Below, one piece after another: positions 7,519 through 14,857 of a DNA stretch of 35,540 nucleotides (positions are counted from its first letter, which is position 1; the number at the start of each line of letters is the position of its first letter). The stretch comes from an uncultured Pseudomonadales bacterium (GTDB taxonomy: Bacteria > Pseudomonadota > Gammaproteobacteria > Pseudomonadales > Azotimanducaceae), in contig CAMYJX010000011.1 of the NCBI GenBank assembly GCA_947258825.1, positions 1 through 35,540 on the forward strand. Direction: 5' to 3'. The position numbers and the translations under genes are program-made. Below the pieces are notes generated by a model that saw only the letters and a list, made by a program, of their open reading frames with translations, searched no databases and was not told the origin of the DNA.

Positions 7519-7547
7519 TTGGAAATCCGTACCAGGTCGGGTTTACT
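7519..7547 (+). promoter_or_regulatory. Candidate sigma-70 promoter of the MaoC-CitE-crotonase operon
   Basis: TTGGAA at 7519-7524 and TTTACT at 7542-7547 are separated by exactly 17 bp, and each matches its consensus at four of six positions. The start site would be near 7554, giving a leader of about 20 nt to the ATG at 7574, which includes its GGAGG. Confidence 0.4.
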
Positions 7548-7573
7548 TGCCCAAAGAAATCGGGGGAGGCGGC

Positions 7574-8026
7574 ATGGCAGGGAAGTACTTCGAAGAGCTG
7601 GACGTCGGCATGACTTTCCAGCACCAACCGAGCCGCACGGTCACTGAGACAGACAACCTGCTGTTTACCGCCCTGACCCTGAACCCGCAACCGCTGCACC
7701 TGGACGCCGAGTTCGCCGCCAGCACCCAGCATGGGCAGATACTGGTCAACAGCATCTTCACCCTGGGCCTGGTGGTCGGCCTGTCCGTCGGCGACACGAC
7801 GCTGGGAACGACGCTGGGCAACCTGGGGTTCGACAAAACCACCTTTCCGAACCCGGTTTTCATCGGCGATACCATCAGCGTTCGCAGCCGGGTCGTGGAT
7901 CGCCACGAAAGCAGGTCGAAGCCGGATCGCGGGGTCGTCACCTTCGAGCACGAAGGCATCAACCAGCGCGGCGAGACGGTCTGCTCATGCATTCGCGGCG
8001 CCATGATGATGAAGCAACCGGCATGA
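7574..8026 (+). CDS. MaoC-family (hotdog fold) enoyl-CoA hydratase
   Basis: The protein has 150 residues, the usual size of single-domain MaoC proteins. The family signature is TLNPQPLHLDAEFA in place of the canonical GDxNPxHxD of R-specific hydratase 2, so the histidine and NP are kept and the Gly-Asp is changed. The stretch after it (GQILVNSIFTLGLVVGLSVGDTTLGTT) is typical of the mesaconyl-CoA-hydratase-like MaoC branch. It most likely adds or removes water on a 2-enoyl-CoA. ATG 7574 has GGAGG five bases upstream; the frame upstream of it lacks a signal. Its stop overlaps the next gene's start (ATGA at 8023-8026), so translation is coupled to the CitE-like lyase. The neighbours match M. tuberculosis Rv2498c-Rv2500c, a leucine-catabolism neighbourhood. 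Confidence 0.87.
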   Translation: MAGKYFEELDVGMTFQHQPSRTVTETDNLLFTALTLNPQPLHLDAEFAASTQHGQILVNSIFTLGLVVGLSVGDTTLGTTLGNLGFDKTTFPNPVFIGDTISVRSRVVDRHESRSKPDRGVVTFEHEGINQRGETVCSCIRGAMMMKQPA

Positions 8027-8949
8027 GCGAGATCAAAGGGCAACGCCCACCCGGGGTCGATCGACTCAGACGCTCGCTGCATTTCGTGCCCGGTGCGAAC
8101 GAGAAAATGCTGACGAAAGCCATTGCCACACACGCCGACGGCCTGGTGCTGGATCTGGAGGACGCGGTAACGCCCGAGCACAAGGACTCGGCCAGGGCGG
8201 TGGTGGCGTCCTGGCTGAAAGACGTGGACTTTGCCGGCAAGGAGCGAACCGTGCGCATGAACCCGCTGGACACCCCCTGGGGTCTTGCGGACATCGAGGC
8301 CACCATGGCTCACCCGCCCGACGCCTACCTGGTACCCAAGGTCTCGACGCTAACAGAACTGCAGGCGATCGATGCGCATCTCAGCAGGTTGGAAGCCCAA
8401 TACGGCCATCCCCAAGGCGGCGTGGGGTTGATACTGGTTTCCACCGAAACGCCGCTGGGGGTGCTCAACCTGGCGACGTTTTCCAGTTGCGCTCGCGTCA
8501 TCGCCCTGTCCTGGGGTGCGGAAGACCTTTCCGCCGCCCTTGGCGCGCCGAGAAACCGCTATCCGGACGGCACCTATCTCGACCTCTACCGCCACTGCCG
8601 GGTGCAGACCCTGCTCTGCGCCGGCGCCGCTCAGCTGCAGGCCGTGGACACGGTATTCGTGGACATCGCGAACGCCGACGGCCTGCGGCAGGAATGTCGG
8701 GAGGCGGCCTGGATGGGCTACACGGGAAAAATCACCATCCATCCGGCTCAGATCGACATCGTCAACGCTGCTTTCACGCCTTCAGCGGATGAGATCGACG
8801 AAGCCCAACGTCTGGTGGCCGCGTTCGCAGAGGCAGAATCCCAGGGGCTCATGGCCATCGCCTTCGAAGGCAAGATGGTGGACGTGCCCCACCTGAATCG
8901 AGCCCGGCGTCTGCTGGCACGCGCGGAGAAGACAGGAGCTTCGATCTGA
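8023..8949 (+). CDS. CitE-like CoA-ester lyase (HpcH/HpaI aldolase family)
   Basis: The 308-residue TIM-barrel lyase shows the CitE hallmarks. These are RSLHFVPGANEKM (about 17-29), LDLEDAV (44-49), the CoA-ester binding arginine in VRMN (78), metal-binding Glu142 in STETPLG, Asp168 in GAEDLSAALG, and the C-terminal HPAQIDIVNAAF. Family members cleave or form malyl-, citramalyl- or beta-methylmalyl-CoA using Mg2+. The mycobacterial neighbour of MaoC and an acyl-CoA dehydrogenase (Rv2498c) acts on branched hydroxyacyl-CoA including (R)-HMG-CoA, which makes a role in leucine-type breakdown plausible here. The start overlaps the MaoC stop by ATGA, and the stop overlaps the crotonase start by one base (TGATG at 8947-8951). 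It is not the CitE subunit of citrate lyase, because no citF or citD is present. Confidence 0.88.
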   Translation: MSEIKGQRPPGVDRLRRSLHFVPGANEKMLTKAIATHADGLVLDLEDAVTPEHKDSARAVVASWLKDVDFAGKERTVRMNPLDTPWGLADIEATMAHPPDAYLVPKVSTLTELQAIDAHLSRLEAQYGHPQGGVGLILVSTETPLGVLNLATFSSCARVIALSWGAEDLSAALGAPRNRYPDGTYLDLYRHCRVQTLLCAGAAQLQAVDTVFVDIANADGLRQECREAAWMGYTGKITIHPAQIDIVNAAFTPSADEIDEAQRLVAAFAEAESQGLMAIAFEGKMVDVPHLNRARRLLARAEKTGASI

Positions 8950-9755
8950 TGGAAACCCTGGCGTTACAGACACAAAAGATGCAGGCGCATATCGACAGCG
9001 ACGGCATCGGCTGGATCATCTTCAATCACCCGGAGCGGCACAACGCTCTGTCACTGGAAATGTGGCAGGGGCTGACCGATATCCTGACCCACTATGCAGA
9101 ACATCCAGCCGTGCGCGTCGCCATCATGCGGGGCGCGGGAGGCAAGGCCTTCATTTCCGGGGCGGACATATCCGAGTTCGAGACCAGACGCGCCAATGCC
9201 CAGCAGAAGGAAGCCTACGGCGCGGTGGCGGGCGCAGCGAATCTGGCCCTGGCACGATTCGAGAAACCGCTGATCGCGCTGATCGAAGGCTACTGCATCG
9301 GCGGCGGCCTGGCGACGGCGCTGGCTGCCGATCTGCGCTTCGCCACCCCGGACGCGCGCTTCGGCATTCCCGCCGCAAGGCTTGGGTTGGGCTATGAGTA
9401 CGCGGGGATCGCAAAGCTTGCCCGCATCGTGGGACCGTCGCGAGCTCGTGACATCCTGTTCTCCGCCCGCTTCATGGAAGCCCAGGAGGCGTTGGCTATG
9501 GGGCTGGTGAACGCGATCGTCGATCGCGGCAACATCGAGCAGGAAGTGGCCGCGTATGCCGGAAGACTTTCGACCAACGCACCGCTGACGCTGAAGGCCG
9601 CAAAAGCGGCCTTGAATGCGTGGGAGCGTGGCGGTCGCGACGCCGACGTGGATCACGTGCGCGTGCTTGTTGACGCCTGCTTCGACAGCGATGACTATCG
9701 CGAGGGACGGCTGGCTTTCAGGGAGAAACGCGCACCGGACTTCAAAGGGCGGTGA
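8949..9755 (+). CDS. Crotonase-superfamily protein lacking both hydratase glutamates
   Basis: This 268-residue protein has the enoyl-CoA hydratase/isomerase fold. Both oxyanion-hole segments are present (KAFISGADISEF at about 66-77 and EGYCIGGGL at 113-121), followed by ADLRFATPDARFGIPAARLGL and a C-terminal CFDSDDYREGRLAFREKR. In true enoyl-CoA hydratases a glutamate follows the GGGC motif and a second lies 20 residues later in the PE motif. Here both positions are alanine (about 122 and 142). It can therefore bind and polarise an acyl-CoA but probably does not hydrate by the classical mechanism. An isomerase, thioesterase or hydrolase role is possible. Its start overlaps the CitE-like stop by one base, so the three genes form a tight operon. 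It converges on the next gene with only 12 nt between. Confidence 0.88.
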   Translation: METLALQTQKMQAHIDSDGIGWIIFNHPERHNALSLEMWQGLTDILTHYAEHPAVRVAIMRGAGGKAFISGADISEFETRRANAQQKEAYGAVAGAANLALARFEKPLIALIEGYCIGGGLATALAADLRFATPDARFGIPAARLGLGYEYAGIAKLARIVGPSRARDILFSARFMEAQEALAMGLVNAIVDRGNIEQEVAAYAGRLSTNAPLTLKAAKAALNAWERGGRDADVDHVRVLVDACFDSDDYREGRLAFREKRAPDFKGR

Positions 9756-9767
9756 TCCGGCGGCGTC

Positions 9768-10082
9768 CTATCGGACGGGTTTCACCCGCAGCGCGGAGGC
9801 ACCTTCTTCAGTCACGTAAGAGGTGAACGCCGGGTCGTTGACATAGTCCAGCTCGGAATCGCAGCGCATCACGAACTCGCGAATGATCGACAGCCCCATC
9901 TCCTCCGGCGCGTCTCTGAGCTGCGCCTTGAGCATCCCGGCATCCACTTCTGCCTCAAACTGCGTCGTGTACGGACCGACGGTGATGCCCTCGCGCGTGT
10001 AGAAGTACCACTGTTCGTCGCTGCGGAAATATCTTTCCGAACGAAACCAGGTTTTTGGATCCTCGTTGTGCCGATGCTCCAT
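9768..10082 (-). CDS. Small DUF6316-like protein
   Basis: The 104-residue protein begins at ATG 10082 behind GGGAG. Its core, WFRSERYFRSDEQWYFYTREGITVGPYTTQFEAE, has the pattern of the small DUF6316 family: an RSxR-F stretch, then WYF-TREG, GP-(F/Y) and an alanine/glutamate helix. The assignment is by memory of this pattern. The second half (about 50-104) is an acidic helical region. No enzymatic motif, signal peptide or membrane segment is visible, and the function of the family is unknown to me. It is 107 nt downstream of the PrsT-like gene on the same strand and may be read with it. Confidence 0.65.
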   Translation of the reverse strand: MEHRHNEDPKTWFRSERYFRSDEQWYFYTREGITVGPYTTQFEAEVDAGMLKAQLRDAPEEMGLSIIREFVMRCDSELDYVNDPAFTSYVTEEGASALRVKPVR

Positions 10083-10189
10083 CACGCGCTCCCTACTGCT
10101 ACCGCTCTTGGAGCCATTGTCAGCACTCTTGCCGCCGGGTTCTATGCGGGGCATGTAGCCGTTTGTAATGGCGGCCCGCAAGAATCAGG

Positions 10190-12961
10190 TCAGGCGTCCG
10201 GCAGCGCCCGCAAAGCCTGCCGGGCATCCTCGGCTTCCGGGAAATTTCCGGCATCCACCGCCCGCTTCAGAGCGCTTCTCGCCTGATCGACATCGCCGCT
10301 TTCTCGGAAGGCAATGCCCAGGTGATACTCGACAGCGGGGTTTCCCGGCTTCAGCTGCAGGCTGCGAAGCAGCAGCGGCAGAGCCTCGTCCACCTCGCCT
10401 TCACGGAGCAGAATCCAACCCAGGGTATCCAGCACGTCGGGATCATCGGGCGCAGCGATGGACGCCCGTCTCGCCATATCGACCGCGCGCTCATCGCCCC
10501 GTTCCATGTAGAGCCAAGCAAGATTGTTGAGCACCACCGGATTATCGGTCTCTACCAGGCTTTCGTAGCGGGACAGCGCCTTGTCGGTGTCCTGCAACCG
10601 CAAATGAGCGTCGGCCAGCAGCAGTTGGGCACCCAGGTCTCCTTCGTTGCCCGCCAACCATACCTGAAGCGCATCGATCGCCCCGTCGACATCACCAGCA
10701 GCCAGGTCCATGGAAGCCAGACGCATGACGCCGTCTCTGACCCCCCGGTCGGACAACTGCCGAAAGATTTTGCGCGCCCCCTCACGGTCCCCCGAAGCCA
10801 GCCGAAAGTCACCCTGCAGCAGCTCGAACTCCGGCCCCTCGTCCTGCAGGGAACGCAGTTGCCGCATTCGCTCCTCGGCAGCTTTCAGGTCGCCATCATG
10901 GAGGTCGAGACGCGCGAGCATTCGCAAGGCCTCAACGCTCTGACCCGCGGTCAGCGCCAGCACCCGCTCCAGGTTGCCGCGGGCCGGGGCGAGCTGCCCC
11001 ACCCGTACCTGCAGGGTCCCCACCGCCAGCAGCAGGGGCTGGTTGTCCGGTTGCTGCAGCAGCATGGCTTGCAGATCACCGGCAATACCCGCGGCGGCAT
11101 CCAGGTTGCCGCTTCGCAAGTGGATTTGCGCCTGCAGAAGCAGCAGGTCCGGCGAATCAGGTGCAAGCGTCAGCGCCTCACGGACCCGGCGATCCGCATC
11201 GCCGACCCGGCCGGCAGCGAGGTGCAGCCGCGCCAGACCCAGCCTCGCTGCAGCCGACTCCGTATTGGCATCCGCCGCCTGCCGCAGATAATCAAGCGCG
11301 GCCGTGACGTCCCCCTGGCGCAGGCACAGGTCGGCCAGGCTCAGCAGGGCGCCTTCGTCCCCCGGGACCGTGGCAAGCGCGTCCTGATAGACCTGCCGGG
11401 CACCGCCCGGGTCGCCCTCGCGCTCGGCAAGCCGGGACAGGTTCTGCATCGCCGGCAGAAACTCGGGGTCTCGCTGAATCGCTGCCTGAAAATAGCCCCT
11501 GGCCGCTTCGACGTCCCCCTTGCCCAGCGCCGCCGCTCCCTGAAGGTTGTAGCCGATGGGACTGTCGGCATTCTTTGCAATCAGGCCGTCGGCGGCGGCC
11601 ATCACCCCATCCCAGTCCCGATCCCGCAAACGAAACATGGCAAGCAGATAGTCACTCTGAAATTGACCCGCATCGATTTCTATGGCGCTCTCAAGCTCGG
11701 CTTCGGCACGCGCCTGGTCGCCGGCGGAGAGCAGGCTCAGAGCCAGCTGGTTGCGAAAAGCGGCCATATCAGGTGCCAGCGCAACCGCTTTCTCCAGCGA
11801 GGCGGTGGCTGCAGCCGGATCACCCTGACGCAGCTGAGCCGACCCATACATGGCAAGCACCTGAGGATCGACGGTGGTCTGCTGCAGCGGGGCAAGAATC
11901 TCGATGACGCCTTCGAGATCCTGTCGAGCGAAGCGTATCGAGGCCAGCAGCTTGGCTGCAGACTCATCCGCCGGTTCCAGAGCCAGGAAGCGTTCCAGGT
12001 TCGCCTCCGCCGCGCTGGAGTCACCCTGCTGATAGTCGATTGCCGCAAGCAGGTAGAGGCTGGGGGGATGATCGGGCGCCATCTTGCGCACCTCCTTGAC
12101 CGCGGCTTCCGCCGCGCGGAGGTCGCCCTGCTCGAAGCGTACCAGGGCGCTGAAATAGTGGGCGACTGGGGACTTGGGGGCCATGCTGAGGGCGCGATCG
12201 ATCTCAACCGCAGCGGCGTCCAGATCCCCCTGCAGCAGCATGACCCGGGCCAGGCCGATGCGCCCGAGCACCTTGCCGACGGGCAGCTCCGCGGCAGCAA
12301 GAAAGGCGGCCTGGGCGTCCGCAAACGCCCGCTGGCTCAGCTCGAACTCGCCTTTACGCAGCCAGGCATCCGCATTTTTCGGATCGAGCCGAACGGCCTC
12401 ATCCAGATACCGGCGGGCGCCGGGCAGATCTCCCTGCTGCCAGGCGATGATTCCCAGACCGAGGTTGCCCCCAGACAGGTCAATCCCCTGCCGATACAGG
12501 GCCGCAGCCTTAGCCACGTCATCGCGCGCCAGATAGGCGTCTGCAAGCACCACCGCGAACGGTGGGCTCAGGGCACCCGACCCCTCGAGCTCGCCGATGA
12601 CCTGCTGATGTAGAGCCAGCCGAACCCTGGTCTCAAGCAGGCCCAGACGAACCCGATCATTGTCCAGACCCTCATCCAGCGCGCGCTCAAACTCCTTCAG
12701 AGCTGTGGAAAAATCACCCAGACGGGCGCGTGTTTCCCCGAGCAGAAGCCGGGCTTCGGGATACTTCTTTTGCTTCTGTACCGCGTTCCTGAGCTCCACC
12801 AGCGCGGCGCGGTCTTCGCCCTCGGCGACGTAACTCTGAGCTCGCGCGTAGTGCTCTTCAGCCGTATAGCCGCCGCAGCCGACGAGGCCCAGTACAAGCA
12901 CGAGGAGCGTCGAGAGACCGGCCGCCCGCGGCGTACCGGCCCTGAAATCGAATATTCGCAC
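10190..12961 (-). CDS. prsT: PEP-CTERM/exosortase-associated TPR lipoprotein PrsT
   Basis: The 923-residue protein starts with a lipoprotein signal, a hydrophobic core ending in the lipobox L26-V-G-C29, so it should be lipidated and held at the envelope. The remainder is an unbroken series of about two dozen TPR-like units. Recurrent landmarks are G-D at the turn and an alanine-rich second helix, for example LLLGETRARLGDFSTALKEFERAL, with a final NPAVEYHLGIAFRESGDVDQARSALKRAV. Length and architecture fit the PrsT family (around 900 aa), found in bacteria with exosortase/PEP-CTERM systems linked to exopolysaccharide export. Its exact role there is not established. No exosortase, glycosyltransferase or PEP-CTERM substrate is in this window, so the gene stands alone. 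It is 46 nt downstream of the FN3 lipoprotein gene on the same strand. Confidence 0.85.
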   Translation of the reverse strand: MRIFDFRAGTPRAAGLSTLLVLVLGLVGCGGYTAEEHYARAQSYVAEGEDRAALVELRNAVQKQKKYPEARLLLGETRARLGDFSTALKEFERALDEGLDNDRVRLGLLETRVRLALHQQVIGELEGSGALSPPFAVVLADAYLARDDVAKAAALYRQGIDLSGGNLGLGIIAWQQGDLPGARRYLDEAVRLDPKNADAWLRKGEFELSQRAFADAQAAFLAAAELPVGKVLGRIGLARVMLLQGDLDAAAVEIDRALSMAPKSPVAHYFSALVRFEQGDLRAAEAAVKEVRKMAPDHPPSLYLLAAIDYQQGDSSAAEANLERFLALEPADESAAKLLASIRFARQDLEGVIEILAPLQQTTVDPQVLAMYGSAQLRQGDPAAATASLEKAVALAPDMAAFRNQLALSLLSAGDQARAEAELESAIEIDAGQFQSDYLLAMFRLRDRDWDGVMAAADGLIAKNADSPIGYNLQGAAALGKGDVEAARGYFQAAIQRDPEFLPAMQNLSRLAEREGDPGGARQVYQDALATVPGDEGALLSLADLCLRQGDVTAALDYLRQAADANTESAAARLGLARLHLAAGRVGDADRRVREALTLAPDSPDLLLLQAQIHLRSGNLDAAAGIAGDLQAMLLQQPDNQPLLLAVGTLQVRVGQLAPARGNLERVLALTAGQSVEALRMLARLDLHDGDLKAAEERMRQLRSLQDEGPEFELLQGDFRLASGDREGARKIFRQLSDRGVRDGVMRLASMDLAAGDVDGAIDALQVWLAGNEGDLGAQLLLADAHLRLQDTDKALSRYESLVETDNPVVLNNLAWLYMERGDERAVDMARRASIAAPDDPDVLDTLGWILLREGEVDEALPLLLRSLQLKPGNPAVEYHLGIAFRESGDVDQARSALKRAVDAGNFPEAEDARQALRALPDA

Positions 12962-13007
12962 GAATGGCTACCTGATCCGTGAACCTGCACCCATTCTAGC
13001 CCGTCAA

Positions 13008-13874
13008 TCAGGGAATGGTTTTCTGCAGCTCTCCGGAGTAGCCGCTTTCGTTGCCCTCCCGGTCCACGGCGGTGAGGGCGAAGTAGTAGGTACCGGGGCT
13101 GATATCAGCCACCCACCGGGTGGTGGCAGGAGAGGTAATGGCATAGCTGCTGTCGTAGCGTCGACTCTGTTTCCCCCAGTAGATTACGTAACCGCCCAGA
13201 TCTGTCAGCGGGGATCCGTCCACGTTCTGGGTCGGCGCCTGCCAGCGTATGGTTTTGTCGAGCACTTCGACCCGGACCGAGGAAAGCCCGTTGCCGCCGG
13301 ACCCGGAGCAGGTGAGCTGGTAGCTGGTCGACGCGTTGAGGGGACCGACGCGCAGCGAGCCGGATGCCGCCTTGGCGCCGGACCAGCCGCCATCGGCTGT
13401 GCAGCGGTCCGCACCCGGGGCAGACCAGGTGAGCGTCGTGGTGCCGTTGACAGGAATCTTGCTCGGGTCTGCCCGCAAGCTGATGTTCGTGCCATCGGCA
13501 ACGCTGACCACCACCCGACGCGATACGCCGTCCCCGGACCCCGAGCAGCTGAGGCTGAATTCGGCAGAGGCATCGATGGGGCCGACGGTTTGCGAGCCGC
13601 TGGCCGGTCTGCTGCCCGTCCAGCCGCCGGAAGCCTGGCATTGCGAAACGTTGGAAGATCGCCAGGTCAGCTGCACGGTTTGTCCGGCAGCGACCGTGGT
13701 GCTGGATGCCGAGAGCGACAGCGAAGGCGCGTTGGGATCAGCCAGCGCCCGAGCGTTCTGGTCGCTTCCGCTGCCGGAACCACCGCAGGCCGCCACAGCA
13801 CCGCATACCAGCGCCAGACCAAGCCCCTGACCGACGCGGCCGACCCGGGCACGCTGGGCAAATCTAATGTCCAA
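13008..13874 (-). CDS. Lipoprotein with two Ig-like domains and a fibronectin type III domain
   Basis: I choose the TTG at 13874: it has GGAG eight bases upstream and directly precedes a signal sequence with lipobox V-A-A-C30. Starts further upstream have no signal. The resulting 288-residue protein has a Gly/Ser linker (31-40), then two repeats of about 75 residues. In each, a QLTWRSSNVSQCxASGGW-type strand pair is joined to a later LSCSGSG or LTCSGSG, so each has one Cys pair, presumably a disulfide. The C-terminal 80 residues are a fibronectin type III domain (YVIYWG near the start, PGTYYFALTAVDREGNES near the end). It is likely an outer-surface or periplasmic binding or scaffold lipoprotein. 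It precedes prsT by 46 nt on the same strand, so the two envelope lipoproteins may work together. Confidence 0.8.
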   Translation of the reverse strand: MDIRFAQRARVGRVGQGLGLALVCGAVAACGGSGSGSDQNARALADPNAPSLSLSASSTTVAAGQTVQLTWRSSNVSQCQASGGWTGSRPASGSQTVGPIDASAEFSLSCSGSGDGVSRRVVVSVADGTNISLRADPSKIPVNGTTTLTWSAPGADRCTADGGWSGAKAASGSLRVGPLNASTSYQLTCSGSGGNGLSSVRVEVLDKTIRWQAPTQNVDGSPLTDLGGYVIYWGKQSRRYDSSYAITSPATTRWVADISPGTYYFALTAVDREGNESGYSGELQKTIP

Positions 13875-14101
13875 AACACCGTTCTCCGTAAGCACATCTT
13901 CTGAAAGTCTAGACAACGGATTCGCAAGTGATTCGGCTTGGCATGGCCTAAGAGCAACCAGTATGCCTATCTGTCTGGGCGGGGGTGCCACCGCAACCCC
14001 CATAGAGACCGGCAAAACCGGCGGCCGCTCAGCCTGCACGGCCACTCGTGGTAGCATTGCCGCCGCGAAACCGCGCCTCAAACGCAGTCAATCGGAGCAA
14101 C

Positions 14102-14857
14102 ATGGAGCAGAATGCTGTAACCGCGTGCGTGCTGATCATCGGCAACGAGATACTCTCCGGCCGAACTCAGGACGTAAACCTGAACCATATCGCCCAGACC
14201 CTGGGCGAATGGGGCATCCAGGTGCGGGAAGCTCGCGTCATTCCCGACGTGACGTCGACCATCATAGAAGCCGTAAACGACGCCCGCAGCCGTTACGACT
14301 ACGTGTTCACCACCGGAGGCATCGGCCCCACGCACGACGACATCACCGCCGACTGCATTGCCGAGGCGTTCGACGTCGATCTGGTCCTGCATCCCGAAAT
14401 CGCCGCCCGCATCGAGCAGCGCCCTGCCCCGCCAGACGTCATGGCTTCGAGGCTGCGCATGGCCAGGGTGCCCGAGGGGGCGACGCTGGTAGACAATCCA
14501 ACCGGCGGGCCACAGGGTTTCCGCATGGAGAACGTATTCGTCATGGCGGGCATTCCAGCCGTGATGCAGGCCATGCTGTCCAGCCTGGAAGGCAGGCTGG
14601 AACGCGGTCCGGTGGTCCACTCGCACTCCGTCACCGCCTACCTCGGCGAGAGTCAGATCGCGGGTGCGCTGCGGGACATTCAGTCACGATTTCCGGACAT
14701 AGATCTGGGCAGCTACCCGTTTTTCCGCGCAGACCGCTACGGCACCTCTCTGGTGCTGCGCGGCACCGATGAGGCGCGCCTGGCAGCGATGATGACGGAG
14801 GTGAAGGCTGCCATCGTCGACGCGGGGGAGACACCGCAGGACGTTCGAACGCAGTGA
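14102..14857 (+). CDS. CinA-type molybdopterin-binding domain protein (stand-alone)
   Basis: The 251-residue protein matches the N-terminal half of CinA (MoCF/COG1058 domain). It shows LIIGNEILSGRTQDVNLNHIAQTL, RVIPDVTSTIIEAV, VFTTGGIGPTHDDIT and VMAGIPAVMQAML. The nicotinamide-nucleotide amidase half of full-length CinA is absent, as is common for stand-alone members. In related proteins this domain acts as a nucleotide pyrophosphatase (for example on ADP-ribose or FAD). For this short form the substrate is not known. ATG 14102 has GGAG seven bases upstream. Its stop overlaps the following GTG start (GTGA at 14854-14857), which suggests translational coupling with the TraB/GumN protein. It is divergent from the Ig/FN3 lipoprotein gene across 227 nt. 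Confidence 0.88.
   Translation: MEQNAVTACVLIIGNEILSGRTQDVNLNHIAQTLGEWGIQVREARVIPDVTSTIIEAVNDARSRYDYVFTTGGIGPTHDDITADCIAEAFDVDLVLHPEIAARIEQRPAPPDVMASRLRMARVPEGATLVDNPTGGPQGFRMENVFVMAGIPAVMQAMLSSLEGRLERGPVVHSHSVTAYLGESQIAGALRDIQSRFPDIDLGSYPFFRADRYGTSLVLRGTDEARLAAMMTEVKAAIVDAGETPQDVRTQ

Noticed and set aside
10322..12613. A 763-codon open frame on the plus strand opposite the PrsT gene
   Set aside because: It is the antisense shadow of a high-GC, alanine/leucine-rich repeat gene. The composition is Gln/Arg/His-rich with no domain, and the minus-strand TPR protein with a lipobox is clearly the real gene.
13981..14001. Inverted repeat GGGGGT-N9-ACCCCC in the divergent region before the cinA-like gene
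   Set aside because: It is short and of G/C-run composition, easily expected by chance in GC-rich DNA. No promoter element is clearly placed relative to it.
13875..14081. N-terminal extension of the Ig/FN3 lipoprotein on the minus strand
   Set aside because: It would bury the lipoprotein signal. A TTG with GGAG at 13874 sits right before the signal, and the upstream stretch lies in the divergent promoter region of the cinA-like gene.
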